64,000 bases of DNA from Nocardioides sp. J54. GTDB taxonomy: Bacteria > Actinomycetota > Actinomycetes > Propionibacteriales > Nocardioidaceae. The DNA lies in contig NZ_JAER01000009.1 of assembly GCF_000519005.1 (NCBI RefSeq), forward strand, positions 1 to 64,000, in the 5' to 3' direction. This document shows, piece after piece, positions 1-12,902 of the stretch. The notes under the pieces were generated by a model. It saw only the letters and a program-made list of their open reading frames with translations, was not told the origin of the DNA and searched no databases. Made by a program: the position numbers and the translations under genes. Numbering within the stretch: the stretch's first letter is position 1; each line of letters starts with the position of its first letter.

Positions 1-371
1 GGGGCGCCTCGCACCTCAACCAGCGGCGGACGGTAGGCGCTGGGGTTCTCGGTCCTCGACCACCAGCGCCGCGCTGCCGCGCGCGCGGTTGCCTTGCGTA
101 GGTCCAGCCCCCGCCTGGCGGCAAGCCTCGGGTACTTCGCCGGACTCCCGGTGGTTGAGGTGCGACGAGCGCCAGCGAGGAGCCTCGAAACCTCCGGGCC
201 TTCGTGGCGGGCTGTGCCCGGCACAGTCGGGCGCACCGGGCCGACGCGGGGGAACATCCCCGCCCGCCCCGCGGTTTGGGGAGGTGAGGGATCCCGCCGT
301 AGGATCTCCCGTTGGCTCCGGTTCACGCCCGTATCCCGCGAGGCGACCCGGACCCCCGTTGAGAGGACACC
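1..371. other. Non-coding leader region upstream of rpmE
   Basis: No convincing gene is seen here. The stretch holds two inverted copies of a dispersed repeat (described separately), an 8-bp inverted repeat (36-43 with 63-70), and the likely rpmE promoter and leader. A TAGGAT -10-like hexamer lies at 300-305, which would give a leader of about 60 nt. In related genomes rho lies upstream of rpmE, so the window probably opens just after rho; this is inference from synteny. Confidence 0.6.
147..198. repeat. Imperfect palindromic intergenic repeat (with partial inverted copy at 5-25)
   Basis: The outer arms are CCCGGTGGTTGAGG at 147-160 and CCTCGAAACCTCCGGG ending at 198, giving an imperfect palindrome of about 52 bp. 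Fourteen bases of it (152-165, TGGTTGAGGTGCGA) recur exactly and inverted at 9-22. I recall repeats with this flavour (GGTTGAGG...CCTCGAAACC) between genes in Nocardioides-type genomes, but this is memory and not a search result. Confidence 0.6.
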
Positions 372-587
372 ATGAAGAAGGACATCCACCCCGAGTACGT
401 CGTGACCCAGGTGACCTGCACCTGCGGCAACAGCTTCACGACCCGCAGCACCGCGACCTCCGGCTCGATCCACGCCGACGTGTGCTCGCAGTGCCACCCG
501 TTCTACACCGGCAAGCAGAAGATCCTCGACACCGGCGGCCGCGTCGCCCGCTTCGAGGCCCGCTACGCCAAGGCTGCCAAGAAGTAG
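372..587 (+). CDS. rpmE: 50S ribosomal protein L31 (zinc-binding form)
   Basis: A 71-residue L31, a small protein of the large ribosomal subunit at the intersubunit bridge. It carries the four zinc-ribbon cysteines C16, C18, C38 and C41 (TCTCG and CSQC), so it is the zinc-containing paralogue rather than the zinc-free form made under zinc starvation. The start is preceded by GAGAGGA at good spacing. It heads the conserved actinobacterial row rpmE-prfA-prmC. A hairpin terminator follows, so part of its transcription probably ends before prfA. Confidence 0.97.
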   Translation: MKKDIHPEYVVTQVTCTCGNSFTTRSTATSGSIHADVCSQCHPFYTGKQKILDTGGRVARFEARYAKAAKK

Positions 588-598
588 CTGCCTCCGAG

Positions 599-635
599 CG
601 CCGGTCCGTCCCTGCGGGGGTGGACCGGCGTTCGT
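599..635 (+). terminator. Hairpin terminator after rpmE
   Basis: Nine-base arms CGCCGGTCC (599-607) and GGACCGGCG (622-630) flank a 14-nt loop and are followed by TTCGTCATTT. The U-run is imperfect, so termination may be partial, giving abundant rpmE message and lower read-through into prfA. Confidence 0.6.
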
Positions 636-686
636 CATTTCCGACCGCAGCACCTCCCGACAGCCACCTCCCCGAGGAGTCCCCCG

Positions 687-1760
687 TTGTTCGAAGCCGT
701 CGAGGGCATGCTCGCCGAGCACGCCGAGCTGGAGGGCCGGCTCGCGCTGCCCGAGACGCACGCGGACGCCCGGCTGGCCCGGACCCTCAACCGCCGCTAC
801 GCCGAGCTGAACGCGATCATCGCGACCTGGCGCGAGTGGCGGCAGGCCGGCGAGGACGCCGAGGCGGCCCGCGAGCTCGGGGCCGACGACCCGGCGTTCG
901 CCGAGGAGGTCGAGGGCCTGCTCGCCCAGCAGGAGGAGGCGGCCGAGCGGCTGCGCCGGCTCCTGGTGCCCCGCGACCCGGCTGACGACAAGGACGCGCT
1001 GCTCGAGGTGAAGTCCGGCGAGGGCGGCGAGGAGAGCGCCCTGTTCGCCGGTGACCTGCTGCGGATGTACACCCGCTACGCGGAGCGGCGCGGCTGGAAG
1101 ACCGAGGTCCTCGACGCCACCGAGTCCGACCTCGGCGGCTACAAGTCCGTGACCGTCGCGGTCAAGGCGACGGGTACGACGGAGCCGGGCCAGGCGCCGT
1201 ACGCGCTGCTCAAGTTCGAGGGCGGCGTGCACCGGGTCCAGCGGGTGCCGGTGACCGAGTCCCAGGGCCGGATCCACACCAGCGCCGCCGGCGTGCTGGT
1301 GATGCCGGAGGCCGAGCAGGTCGACGTCGAGATCCACGACAACGACCTGCGCATCGACGTCTTCCGCTCCTCGGGCCCCGGCGGACAGAGCGTCAACACC
1401 ACCGACTCCGCGGTGCGGATCACGCACCTGCCGACCGGCATCGTGGTCAGCTGCCAGAACGAGAAGTCGCAGCTGCAGAACAAGGAGCAGGCACTGCGCA
1501 TCCTGCGCGCCCGGCTGCTGCAGGCGGCGCAGGACGCGGCCGACGCCGAGGCCAGCGACGCCCGGCGCAGCCAGGTCCGCACCGTCGACCGGTCCGAGCG
1601 GATCCGCACCTACAACTTCCCGGAGAACCGGATCTCCGACCACCGCACCGGCTACAAGTCCTACAACCTCGACCAGGTCCTCGACGGCGACCTCCAGCCG
1701 GTCCTCGACTCCTGCGTCGAGGCCGACATGGCCGCCCGGCTCGCGGCGCTCGAGGAATGA
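687..1760 (+). CDS. prfA: Peptide chain release factor 1
   Basis: A 357-residue class I release factor that recognises UAA and UAG in the ribosomal A site and triggers peptide hydrolysis. It contains the universal GGQ motif ([10 protein letters not shown]) and the PVT tripeptide ([10 protein letters not shown]) that marks RF1; RF2 would carry SPF. Translation starts at a TTG with GAGGAG about 8 nt upstream; no better ATG or GTG aligns with the family N-terminus. The stop overlaps the prmC start in an ATGA, so the methyltransferase that modifies the GGQ glutamine is translationally coupled to its substrate. Confidence 0.97.
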   Translation: MFEAVEGMLAEHAELEGRLALPETHADARLARTLNRRYAELNAIIATWREWRQAGEDAEAARELGADDPAFAEEVEGLLAQQEEAAERLRRLLVPRDPADDKDALLEVKSGEGGEESALFAGDLLRMYTRYAERRGWKTEVLDATESDLGGYKSVTVAVKATGTTEPGQAPYALLKFEGGVHRVQRVPVTESQGRIHTSAAGVLVMPEAEQVDVEIHDNDLRIDVFRSSGPGGQSVNTTDSAVRITHLPTGIVVSCQNEKSQLQNKEQALRILRARLLQAAQDAADAEASDARRSQVRTVDRSERIRTYNFPENRISDHRTGYKSYNLDQVLDGDLQPVLDSCVEADMAARLAALEE

Positions 1761-2611
1761 GCGACGCCAGGCGGCTGGTCCGGGCCGCCGCCGAGCGGCT
1801 CGCCGAGGCCGGGGTCGCCAGCCCCGAGCACGACGCCGCCGAGCTGCTCGCCCACGTTCTCGGCACCACCCGCGGGGCGCTGTTCCTCCTCGACAGGGTC
1901 GACGACGACGCCCGCCGGCGCTTCGACGAGCTGCTCGCGCGGCGCGCGGCCCGGGAGCCGCTGCAGCACCTGACCGGCACCGCCGGGTTCCGCCACGTCG
2001 AGGTCGAGGTCGGACCGGGCGTCTTCGTCCCGCGCCCCGAGACCGAGCTGCTCGCCGGGTGGGCGGTCGACCGGGCCCGGGAGGTGGCGGCCGCCGGCCG
2101 CACCCCGGTGGTCGTCGACCTGTGCACGGGCTCCGGCGTGATCGCCCGCAGCATCGCCGACGAGGTGCCCCAGGCGCAGGTGCACGCCGTCGAGCTCGAC
2201 CCGGCCGCGCACGCGTGGGCCGAGCGCAACCTGGCCGGCACCGGCGTCGACCTGCGCCTGGGCGACCTGGCCACCGCCTTCGACGAGCTCGCGGGAGAGG
2301 TGGACGTGCTGGTCAGCAACCCGCCCTACGTCCCGCTCGAGGCGTGGGAGTCGGTCGCGGTCGAGGCGCGCGACCACGACCCGCACCTCGCCCTCTTCTC
2401 CGGCGACGACGGGCTCGACGCGATCCGGATCATCGCCGTGCGCGGGCTGCACCTGGTGCGGCCCGGGGGAGTGGTCGGCGTCGAGCACGCCGACGTGCAG
2501 GGCGAGGCGGCCCCGGCGGTGTTCAGCGAGGGAGGGCGCTGGGAGGAGGTCCGCGACCACCGCGACCTCGCCGGCCGGCCGCGGTTCGTGACGGCACGCC
2601 GCCCCCGGTGA
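1757..2611 (+). CDS. prmC: Peptide chain release factor N5-glutamine methyltransferase
   Basis: A 284-residue SAM-dependent methyltransferase that methylates the glutamine of the GGQ motif in release factors. An N-terminal helical domain (about 1-85) precedes a Rossmann methyltransferase domain with the SAM loop [12 protein letters not shown] and the catalytic NPPY signature (VSNPPYVPL). It overlaps prfA by 4 nt. Family length and domain order are normal. Confidence 0.96.
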   Translation: MSDARRLVRAAAERLAEAGVASPEHDAAELLAHVLGTTRGALFLLDRVDDDARRRFDELLARRAAREPLQHLTGTAGFRHVEVEVGPGVFVPRPETELLAGWAVDRAREVAAAGRTPVVVDLCTGSGVIARSIADEVPQAQVHAVELDPAAHAWAERNLAGTGVDLRLGDLATAFDELAGEVDVLVSNPPYVPLEAWESVAVEARDHDPHLALFSGDDGLDAIRIIAVRGLHLVRPGGVVGVEHADVQGEAAPAVFSEGGRWEEVRDHRDLAGRPRFVTARRPR

Positions 2612-2640
2612 GCGGGCGGACGGATGCGAGGATGGGGGTC

Positions 2641-3330
2641 GTGAGTGCCGAGCGGTTCCCGACCGAGACCGACGAGCAGCGCGAGGCGGCGCTGGAGGCC
2701 GCCGGCCAGGCCGTGCGCCTGGGCCGCCTCGTCGTGCTGCCCACCGACACCGTCTACGGCGTCGGCGCCGACGCGTTCGACCCCTCCGCCGTGACCCGCC
2801 TGCTCGGGGCCAAGGGCCGCGGGCGGGAGATGCCCCCGCCGGTGCTGGTCGGCACGAAGGGGACGCTCGAGGCGCTCGCGACCCGGGTGCCGCCGTACGT
2901 CGCGCCGCTGGTCGAGAAGTTCTGGCCCGGCGCGCTGACCATCGTGTGCCACCAGCAGCCGTCGCTGCAGTGGGATTTGGGGGAGACCCGCGGCACGGTC
3001 GCGGTCCGGATGCCCGACCACGACGTCGCCCGCGCCCTGCTCGACCGCACCGGCCCGCTGGCCGTCAGCTCGGCCAACGTCTCCGGCCAGCCGGCGGCGC
3101 TCGACGCCGACGAGGCGGTCGCGATGCTCGGCGAGGCCGTCGCGGTCGTGGTCGACGGTGGCCCGGCCCCGGGCGGCGTGGCGTCGACCATCATCGACGC
3201 GACCGGTCCGCGCCCGCGCCTGCTGCGCGCCGGGGCGATCCCGGTCGAGGACATCGACGCGGTCCTGGTCGACCTCGGGCTGACGGTGGAGACCGACCCG
3301 ACGGAGCCGACCGAGCCGTCCGATGCGTGA
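2641..3330 (+). CDS. tsaC: L-threonylcarbamoyladenylate synthase (YrdC/Sua5 family)
   Basis: About 229 residues with a single YrdC domain: the N-terminal [14 protein letters not shown], the nucleotide-binding stretch [17 protein letters not shown], and SSANVSG. The enzyme makes threonylcarbamoyl-AMP from threonine, bicarbonate and ATP for the t6A modification of ANN-reading tRNAs. It lacks the extra C-terminal Sua5 domain. The start is uncertain: GTG at 2641 is preferred, but an in-frame ATG lies at 2632. The gene sits between prmC and wecA as in mycobacteria and overlaps wecA by 8 nt. Confidence 0.9.
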   Translation: MSAERFPTETDEQREAALEAAGQAVRLGRLVVLPTDTVYGVGADAFDPSAVTRLLGAKGRGREMPPPVLVGTKGTLEALATRVPPYVAPLVEKFWPGALTIVCHQQPSLQWDLGETRGTVAVRMPDHDVARALLDRTGPLAVSSANVSGQPAALDADEAVAMLGEAVAVVVDGGPAPGGVASTIIDATGPRPRLLRAGAIPVEDIDAVLVDLGLTVETDPTEPTEPSDA

Positions 3331-4546
3331 GTACCTCGTCGTTTTCCTCGTCGCGGCCGTCGTCACCTACCTGCTGACGGTCGTCGCGCGGGAGATCGCC
3401 GTGCGCACCGGGGCGGTCGCCAGGGTGCGCGACCGCGACGTGCACGCCGAGCCGATCCCCTACCTGGGCGGGCTGGCGATGCTCGGCGGCCTGTGGGCGG
3501 CCTACGTCGTCGCGAAGGGGCTGCCCTTCCTGGGCGGCGAGCGTGCGTTCGTCTTCGACGACGCGCTCGCGGTGCTGCTGGCCGGCACGCTGGTCTGCGC
3601 GGTCGGCGTGGTCGACGACATCATCGACCTCGACGCCCTGACCAAGTTCGGCGGCCAGGTGCTGGCCGTCGGGATCCTCGTCTACTCCGGCATCCAGTTC
3701 CGCTACTTCTACCAGTCGCAGGGCGAGGTCTTCTCGCTCGACCCGGGGCAGGGGGCGCTGCTGACCGCCTTCGCCGTCGTCGCCACCGTGAACGCCGTCA
3801 ACTTCATCGACGGCCTCGACGGGCTGGCCGCCGGCGTCATCGGGATCAGCTCGGCCGCGTTCTTCCTCTTCTGCTACTCCCTCTCGGTGCTCAACGACGT
3901 CACCCGTGCGACGACGGGTGCGCTGCTCTCGGCCGCGCTGGCCGGGGCCTGCCTGGGCTTCCTGGTGCACAACTTCCACCCGGCCCGGCTGTTCATGGGC
4001 GACAGCGGCTCGATGCTGATCGGCCTGGTCCTCTCGGCGACCGCGATCACGATCACCACCCAGTTCGCGCCGGGCGACCTCACCCAGGGCGCCGACGGGA
4101 CCCGCGCCAGCCTGCTGCCGGTCCTGCTGCCGGTGCTGCTGCCGATCCTGATCCTGCTGGTGCCGCTCGCCGACCTGGTCCTGGCCGTCGTACGACGGAC
4201 CCGGGCCGGGCGCTCGCCGTTCGCCCCCGACAAGCAGCACCTCCACCACCGGCTGCTCGAGATCGGGCACTCCCACCGCCGCGCGGTCATCATCATGTGG
4301 CTGTGGGCCGGGCTGATCGCCTTCAGCGTCGTCGTGGCCAGCCTGTTCACCGGTCCGGCGGTGTGGGGCGCGCTGGGCGCGGGGTTCGTGCTCACGGTGG
4401 CGCTGACCTTCGCGCTGCCGCTGGTCAACACCCCCCTTGTCGAGCAGGTCATCGACCAGGCGCTGGAGACCTCCGACGCACCGCTGCCCGAGCCCGCCGA
4501 GGCGCAGGGGAGCACCCCCGATTCCGACGCCCCCGAGACCTTGTGA
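3323..4546 (+). CDS. wecA: Undecaprenyl/decaprenyl-phosphate GlcNAc-1-phosphate transferase (WecA/TagO type)
   Basis: A 407-residue polytopic membrane protein of the MraY/WecA family, with about 11 predicted membrane segments. It transfers GlcNAc-1-phosphate from UDP-GlcNAc to a polyprenyl phosphate, the first step of arabinogalactan-linker or wall-glycan assembly. Family signatures are present: VVDDIIDLD (Mg2+-binding Asp pair), [22 protein letters not shown] and the cytoplasmic [13 protein letters not shown] histidine loop that separates WecA-type enzymes from MraY. Its place next to the ATP synthase operon matches M. tuberculosis Rv1302. The exact lipid carrier and product are inferred. 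Confidence 0.92.
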   Translation: MREYLVVFLVAAVVTYLLTVVAREIAVRTGAVARVRDRDVHAEPIPYLGGLAMLGGLWAAYVVAKGLPFLGGERAFVFDDALAVLLAGTLVCAVGVVDDIIDLDALTKFGGQVLAVGILVYSGIQFRYFYQSQGEVFSLDPGQGALLTAFAVVATVNAVNFIDGLDGLAAGVIGISSAAFFLFCYSLSVLNDVTRATTGALLSAALAGACLGFLVHNFHPARLFMGDSGSMLIGLVLSATAITITTQFAPGDLTQGADGTRASLLPVLLPVLLPILILLVPLADLVLAVVRRTRAGRSPFAPDKQHLHHRLLEIGHSHRRAVIIMWLWAGLIAFSVVVASLFTGPAVWGALGAGFVLTVALTFALPLVNTPLVEQVIDQALETSDAPLPEPAEAQGSTPDSDAPETL

Positions 4547-4625
4547 TAACTTTCACGAAGTTCCGTCGCCCCGGTTACGGAGCCCTCCCACAGCCCGACG
4601 ACCGCCTCGAGAAGAACGGCCGCCG

Positions 4626-5072
4626 ATGATGACGACCGACAGCCGGACCCACCGCGTGGTGGCCCGTGCGGCCCTCGCGGCCACGGCGTCCGCGGTCGTG
4701 CTGGTCGGCGTCGCGGCCCTCGTCTCCGGCGGGCCGGCCGCGGCCGGCGCCGCCGTCGGGGGACTGATCGCGGTCGGCGTCTTCGCCTTCGGCTCCTTCG
4801 CCGTGGAGGCGGTCGCCCGCCTGCTGCCCTCGGCGTCGCTGCTCTTCGCGATGGTGACCTACACCTTCCAGGTGGCCCTCATGGCGCTGGTCTTCGTCGC
4901 GCTCAACACCTCCGGCCTGCTCGACGACGAGCTGGACCGGAACTGGGTCGGGGGAGCGATCATCCTCGGCGCGTTCGTGTGGATGGGCGTGCAGATCGTG
5001 CTGGCGACGACGGCCCGGATCCCGGCCTTCGAGACCCGGCCGTCCACCCCGTCCGAGGGCGGTGCGCGATGA
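4626..5072 (+). CDS. AtpI-like membrane protein of the ATP synthase locus (Rv1303-like)
   Basis: About 148 residues with four hydrophobic segments and short polar ends. It takes the place of M. tuberculosis Rv1303 between wecA and atpB. AtpI-type proteins help assemble the c-ring or stabilise the ATP synthase; no catalytic motif is visible here. Adjacent in-frame ATGs at 4626 and 4629 are possible starts. It is followed by a second small membrane protein of the AtpZ type, so the locus has two accessory proteins before atpB. Confidence 0.75.
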   Translation: MMTTDSRTHRVVARAALAATASAVVLVGVAALVSGGPAAAGAAVGGLIAVGVFAFGSFAVEAVARLLPSASLLFAMVTYTFQVALMALVFVALNTSGLLDDELDRNWVGGAIILGAFVWMGVQIVLATTARIPAFETRPSTPSEGGAR

Positions 5073-5102
5073 CCCGTGGCGACTGCTATTGTCCGGGGCG
5101 CA

Positions 5103-5348
5103 ATGAGTCAGCCCGAGGAGAAGCCCCAGGGCGATCCGTGGCATGCGTTCGGCTACCTGGTGGCCGGGGTCGTGTTCTACGGCTTCCTCGGTTGGCTCGC
5201 GGACCGTTGGCTGGACACCACGTTCCTCGTAGCGGTCGGCATCCTCGTGGGTGCCGCGCTGGGGATCTACCTGACCACGAGGCGCTTCCGCATGGTTGCC
5301 TCCGAGCAGCCCGAACGCCCGAAGCCCGAATCCACAGACGAGCAGTGA
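5103..5348 (+). CDS. atpZ: AtpZ-like F0F1 ATP synthase accessory protein
   Basis: An 81-residue protein with two membrane helices (FGYLVAGVVFYGFLGWLAD and the TTFLVAVGILVGAALGIY stretch) and a polar tail, the usual layout of AtpZ/AtpI small subunits. The internal GWLADRWLDT motif is typical of the family. ATG 5103 is preferred because CCGGGGC lies just upstream; an in-frame GTG at 5076 would add nine residues. It ends 16 nt before atpB and is presumably co-transcribed. Confidence 0.75.
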   Translation: MSQPEEKPQGDPWHAFGYLVAGVVFYGFLGWLADRWLDTTFLVAVGILVGAALGIYLTTRRFRMVASEQPERPKPESTDEQ

Positions 5349-5364
5349 ACGCAGAGGAGACCTG

Positions 5365-6493
<1,129 letters not shown>

Positions 6494-6513
6494 CGATCGT
6501 CGCAAGACGATCG
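6494..6513 (+). promoter_or_regulatory. Perfect GNRA stem-loop between atpE and atpF
   Basis: CGATCGTC (6494-6501) and GACGATCG (6506-6513) form a perfect 8-bp stem closed by the stable tetraloop GCAA, directly after the atpE stop. There is no U-run, so an mRNA-stability or processing element that raises atpE over atpF seems more likely than a terminator (inference). Confidence 0.7.
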
Positions 6514-6545
6514 CTGAGCACCGTCAGCAAGCTCGACCCAGATAG

Positions 6546-7117
<572 letters not shown>

Positions 7118-7118
<1 letters not shown>

Positions 7119-7924
7119 TGGTGTCCTTCCGCGGGGCCTCCGCCGACGCCGTGGCCGCCCTCACCGACCTGGTCGGTGGGGTGGCTGAGGCGTCCGCCGC
7201 CACGGTGGCGGGCGACCTGTTCTCCGTCGCTGGTGCCTTCCGGTCCGAGGCGGCGCTGCGCCGCGTGGTCACCGACCAGTCGGTCCCGGCCGAGGCCCGC
7301 GCGGGCCTGGTCGGCGACGTGTTCACGGGCAAGGTCGACGCGGCGACGCTCGGCCTGCTCCGTGAGGCAGCCGGTCGCCGCTGGACGCGCACCCGTGACC
7401 TCGCGGACGCGCTCGAGCAGCTGGGCGTCGTGGCCGCCGTACGCTCCGTCGGCATCCAGGGCGGCACCCTGGTCGACGAGCTGTTCGGCGTCCGCCAGCT
7501 GGTCACCGCCAACAGCGACCTGCGCAACGCGCTGTCGGACCCGGTCCGCTCCGCCGCCGACAAGGAGGCCCTCCTCGAGGGCATCCTCGCCGGCAAGGTG
7601 CTGCCCGCGACGCTGCAGCTGACCAAGCAGGCGCTCTCCGGCTCCTACCGGACCGTGGTGGCCGCGCTCGAGGACTACGAGCGCACCGCCGCCGAGGTGC
7701 AGGGGGAGGGCGTGGCCACCGTCCACGTCGCCCGTGCGCTGTCCGACGCCGACCAGCAGCGCCTCCAGGCCGCGCTCACGCGGCAGTACGGCCGGCCGGT
7801 CCACCTCAACGTCGTCATCGACCCGGAGGTCCTCGGAGGCCTCCGTGTGGAGATCGGCGACGATGTCATCGACGGCACCGTCGCCGCCCGGCTCGACGAC
7901 GCGCGCCGCAAGATCGCCGGCTGA
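7118..7924 (+). CDS. atpH: ATP synthase F1 subunit delta
   Basis: 268 residues, the OSCP-like delta subunit joining stator to the alpha-beta head. The C-terminal signature LRVEIGDDVIDGTVAARL is intact. It is longer than the roughly 180-residue proteobacterial form, as is normal in actinobacteria. ATG 7118 overlaps the atpF stop; an in-frame GTG at 7115 is an alternative. Confidence 0.95.
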
Positions 7925-7978
7925 CGCCGCACCACACCCACGACTTCACAGCTGTAGAGAAGAGAGAAGGCACCAGAG

Positions 7979-9616
7979 ATGACGGAACTCTCCATCCGCC
8001 CGGACGAGATCCGCGACGCCCTCGCCAAGTACGTCGCGGACTTCCAGCCCGCTGCCGCGAGCAAGGAGGAGGTCGGCACCGTCGCCTCCGCCGCTGACGG
8101 CATCGCCCGCGTGTCGGGCCTCCCCTCGGCCATGGCCAACGAGCTCCTCGAGTTCGAGGACGGCACGCTCGGCCTCGCGCTGAACCTCGAGGACCGCGAG
8201 ATCGGTGTCGTCATCCTCGGTGACTTCGACAAGATCGAGGAGGGCCAGACGGTCCGCCGGACCGGCGAGATCCTCTCGGTCCCCGTGGGCGAGGGCTACC
8301 TCGGCCGCGTGGTCGACCCGCTCGGCCGCCCGATCGACGGCCTCGGCGACATCGCCACCGAGGGCCGCCGCGCCCTGGAGCTGCAGGCTCCGGGCGTCAT
8401 GATGCGCAAGTCGGTCCACGAGCCGCTCGCGACCGGCATCAAGGCCATCGACTCGATGACCCCGATCGGCCGTGGCCAGCGCCAGCTGATCATCGGCGAC
8501 CGCGCGACCGGCAAGACCACGGTCGCCATCGACACGATCATCAACCAGAAGCAGAACTGGGAGTCGGGCGACCCGACCAAGCAGGTCCGCTGCATCTACG
8601 TCGCCATCGGCCAGAAGGGCTCGACCATCGCCTCCGTGCGTGGCGCGCTCGAGGAGGCCGGCGCGCTCGAGTACACCACGATCGTCGCCGCCCCGGCGTC
8701 CGACAGCGCGGGCTTCAAGTACCTCGCGCCGTACACCGGCTCGGCCATCGGCCAGCACTGGATGTACGACGGCAAGCACGTCCTCATCGTGTTCGACGAC
8801 CTGACCAAGCAGGCCGAGGCCTACCGTGCCGTGTCGCTGCTGCTGCGTCGTCCGCCGGGCCGCGAGGCGTACCCCGGTGACGTCTTCTACCTGCACTCCC
8901 GCCTGCTGGAGCGGTGCGCGAAGCTCTCCGACTCGCTCGGCGCGGGCTCGATGACCGGCCTGCCGATCATCGAGACCAAGGCCAACGACGTCTCGGCGTT
9001 CATCCCGACCAACGTCATCTCGATCACCGACGGCCAGATCTTCCTGCAGTCGGACCTGTTCGCGGCCAACCAGCGCCCGGCCATCGACGTCGGTATCTCG
9101 GTCTCCCGCGTGGGTGGTGCCGCGATGACGAAGGCGATGAAGGCCGTCACCGGCTCGCTCAAGGTCGACCTGGCGCAGTACCGCGCCATGGAGGCCTTCG
9201 CGATGTTCGCCTCGGACCTCGACGCCGCGTCGAAGCAGCAGCTGGCCCGCGGCCAGCGGCTGATGGCGCTGCTCAAGCAGCCGGCGTACTCGCCGTACCC
9301 GCTCGAGGAGATGACCGTCTCGCTCTGGCTCGGCACCTCGGGTCGCCTGGACGCGGTCGACACCAACGACGTCCTCCGCTTCGAGGGCGAGTTCCTCGAC
9401 TACCTGCGTCGTTCCCACGACGGCCTGCTCGCGCAGATCCGTGAGTCGCAGAAGTTCGAGGTCGAGGACGACCTCGCGGCGGCGTACGACTCCTTCCTGA
9501 ACCAGTTCGAGACCTCCGACGGGGGCAGCATCAAGGTCGGGCACGAGCCCGAGGCCGAGGCGCTCGCCGACGACGAGCTCGAGCAGGAGCAGATCGTCAA
9601 GCAGAAGCGAGCCTGA
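7979..9616 (+). CDS. atpA: ATP synthase F1 subunit alpha
   Basis: 545 residues: N-terminal beta barrel, central nucleotide-binding domain with Walker A GDRATGKT (173-180), and a C-terminal helical domain. It is the non-catalytic nucleotide-binding subunit of the alpha3-beta3 head and carries the acidic actinobacterial C-terminal extension ending [11 protein letters not shown]. Purine-rich GAGAAGAGAGAAGG lies upstream. It is followed 2 nt later by atpG. Confidence 0.98.
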   Translation: MTELSIRPDEIRDALAKYVADFQPAAASKEEVGTVASAADGIARVSGLPSAMANELLEFEDGTLGLALNLEDREIGVVILGDFDKIEEGQTVRRTGEILSVPVGEGYLGRVVDPLGRPIDGLGDIATEGRRALELQAPGVMMRKSVHEPLATGIKAIDSMTPIGRGQRQLIIGDRATGKTTVAIDTIINQKQNWESGDPTKQVRCIYVAIGQKGSTIASVRGALEEAGALEYTTIVAAPASDSAGFKYLAPYTGSAIGQHWMYDGKHVLIVFDDLTKQAEAYRAVSLLLRRPPGREAYPGDVFYLHSRLLERCAKLSDSLGAGSMTGLPIIETKANDVSAFIPTNVISITDGQIFLQSDLFAANQRPAIDVGISVSRVGGAAMTKAMKAVTGSLKVDLAQYRAMEAFAMFASDLDAASKQQLARGQRLMALLKQPAYSPYPLEEMTVSLWLGTSGRLDAVDTNDVLRFEGEFLDYLRRSHDGLLAQIRESQKFEVEDDLAAAYDSFLNQFETSDGGSIKVGHEPEAEALADDELEQEQIVKQKRA

Positions 9617-9618
9617 GC

Positions 9619-10533
9619 ATGGCCGTATCGCTGCGTGAGTACCGCGCGCGGATCAAGTCGACGGAGTCGATGAAGAAGATCACGCGCGCCATGGAGCTCA
9701 TCGCTGCGTCCCGGATCATCAAGGCGCAGCAGCGGGCACAGGCGGCAGCGCCGTACGCCCGGGAGCTGACGCGCGCCGTGTCAGCGGTGGCGACGTTCTC
9801 CAACGTCGACCACCCGCTGACGCGGGAGGAGGAGAACCCGAAGAAGGCAGCGGTCCTGGTCATCACCAGCGACCGCGGCCTGGCGGGTGCCTACTCCTCG
9901 AGCGTCATCAAGGAGACCGAGCGCCTCGCCGAGCGGCTTCGTGCCGAGGGCAAGGAGATCGACTTCTACCTGGCCGGTCGCAAGGCGGAGGCGTACTTCC
10001 GGTTCCGCAACCGCCCGTTCGTCAAGGCATGGACCGGCTTCTCCGACCAGCCGACCTACGACAAGGCCGCCGAGATCGGCGCGGCCCTGATCGAGGCGTT
10101 CCTGAAGGAGCAGGGCGAGGACGGTGACGTGGACGAGGTCCACGTCGTCTACACCCGCTTCCGCTCGATGCTCACCCAGGAGCCGACCGCGATCCGGCTG
10201 CTGCCCCTCGAGGTCGTGGAGGGCGAGGAGGCTCCGGACGAGTCCGAGCTGCTGCCGCTCTACGAGTTCGAGCCGTCGGCCGCCGAGGTCCTCGACGGCC
10301 TGCTTCCGCAGTACGTCCAGAGCCGGATCTTCTACTGCCTCCTGCAGGCCGCGGCCTCCGAGCTCGCGGCCCGCCAGAAGGCGATGAAGTCCGCCACGGA
10401 CAACGCCGAGGAGCTGATCAAGAAGCTCACCCGGATCGCCAACCAGGCGCGCCAGGCGGGCATCACCCAGGAGATCAGCGAGATCGTCGGCGGCGTGAAC
10501 GCCCTCGCCGACGCCCAGGCCGCGAACGACTGA
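9619..10533 (+). CDS. atpG: ATP synthase F1 subunit gamma
   Basis: 304 residues, the central rotor shaft. The N-terminal helix [20 protein letters not shown] and the C-terminal helix with [14 protein letters not shown] are the coiled coil inserted in the alpha-beta head. Actinobacterial-type insertions around 195-225 make it slightly longer than the E. coli protein. Confidence 0.97.
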   Translation: MAVSLREYRARIKSTESMKKITRAMELIAASRIIKAQQRAQAAAPYARELTRAVSAVATFSNVDHPLTREEENPKKAAVLVITSDRGLAGAYSSSVIKETERLAERLRAEGKEIDFYLAGRKAEAYFRFRNRPFVKAWTGFSDQPTYDKAAEIGAALIEAFLKEQGEDGDVDEVHVVYTRFRSMLTQEPTAIRLLPLEVVEGEEAPDESELLPLYEFEPSAAEVLDGLLPQYVQSRIFYCLLQAAASELAARQKAMKSATDNAEELIKKLTRIANQARQAGITQEISEIVGGVNALADAQAAND

Positions 10534-10563
10534 CCCCACCAGAGACAACACCAAACGGAGTAA

Positions 10564-12021
<1,458 letters not shown>

Positions 12022-12023
12022 TC

Positions 12024-12431
12024 ATGGCTGAGACCGCAGTCGAGCACCTGCACGTCGAGCTCGTCGCCGCCGACCGGACCGTGTGGTCCGGCGAGGCAGC
12101 GATGATCATCGCGCGCACGCTCGAGGGTGACATCGGCGTGCTGCGTGGGCACGCGCCGACCCTCTCGCTGCTGTCGCCGTCGGTGATCGAGATCCAGGTC
12201 GCGGACACGAACCAGCTCGTGGTCGCGGCCGTGGACGGCGGCTTCCTGTCGGTGGCCAACGACCGGGTCTCGATCCTGGCGGAGCGCGTCGAGCGTGCCG
12301 AGGACATCGAGGTGGACCAGGCTCGCGTGGACCTCGAGGAGGCCCGCCGCCTCCTCGACTCCAATGACGAGGCGGAGCAGCGCGTCCGGCACGCCGAGGC
12401 GCGCATCCGCGCGGCAGAGAAGGTCAGCTAG
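12024..12431 (+). CDS. atpC: ATP synthase F1 subunit epsilon
   Basis: About 135 residues: an N-terminal beta sandwich and a short C-terminal helical hairpin (EEARRLLDSNDEAEQRV). It couples the rotor and can inhibit ATP hydrolysis. ATG 12024, 2 nt after atpD, was chosen; the frame is open further upstream but lies inside atpD. It closes the atp operon. Confidence 0.95.
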   Translation: MAETAVEHLHVELVAADRTVWSGEAAMIIARTLEGDIGVLRGHAPTLSLLSPSVIEIQVADTNQLVVAAVDGGFLSVANDRVSILAERVERAEDIEVDQARVDLEEARRLLDSNDEAEQRVRHAEARIRAAEKVS

Positions 12432-12436
12432 CACGG

Positions 12437-12892
12437 ATGGCATGGTGGGAGTGGCTGCTCGACGTCTGTGGCGCCCTCCTGCTGCTGTGTGTGCTGTACG
12501 GCGCCGGACTCATCGTCCGGCGCCGTCTGCTGTCCCGGCACGGAGGCACCTTCGAGCTGAGCCACCGGTGCCGCACCGACCGTCCCGAGCGGGGCTGGGT
12601 GCTGGGCCTGGGCCGCTACTCGGGTGAGACGCTGGAGTGGTTCCGCGTCTTCTCGCTCTCGCCGCGACCCAAGAAGTCGTGGAGCCGCGAGGAGCTGGCG
12701 TACGACGGTCGCCGGGCGCCGCTCGGCGCCGAGCAGGCCTCGCTCTACCCCGACCACCTGGTCATCCAGTGCCAGTCCCCCTCGGGCCTGGTCGAGCTGG
12801 CGATGAGCGTGTCCTCGCTGACCGGCTTCCAGGCCTGGCTCGAGGCGATGCCCCCGGGCACCGACTGGAACCGCGCCAAGGGCAACCCCTAG
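12437..12892 (+). CDS. DUF2550 family membrane-anchored protein
   Basis: 151 residues: one N-terminal membrane helix (about 5-27), then a soluble domain with RCRTDRPERGWVLGLGRYSG and WFRVFSLSPRPK. This is the protein found directly after atpC in many actinobacteria (Rv1312 in M. tuberculosis). Its function is unknown. It starts 5 nt after atpC, so it probably belongs to the operon; a role at the membrane in cell-wall or energy metabolism is only a guess from position. Confidence 0.85.
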   Translation: MAWWEWLLDVCGALLLLCVLYGAGLIVRRRLLSRHGGTFELSHRCRTDRPERGWVLGLGRYSGETLEWFRVFSLSPRPKKSWSREELAYDGRRAPLGAEQASLYPDHLVIQCQSPSGLVELAMSVSSLTGFQAWLEAMPPGTDWNRAKGNP

Positions 12893-12902
12893 GGCGTCGG
12901 GG

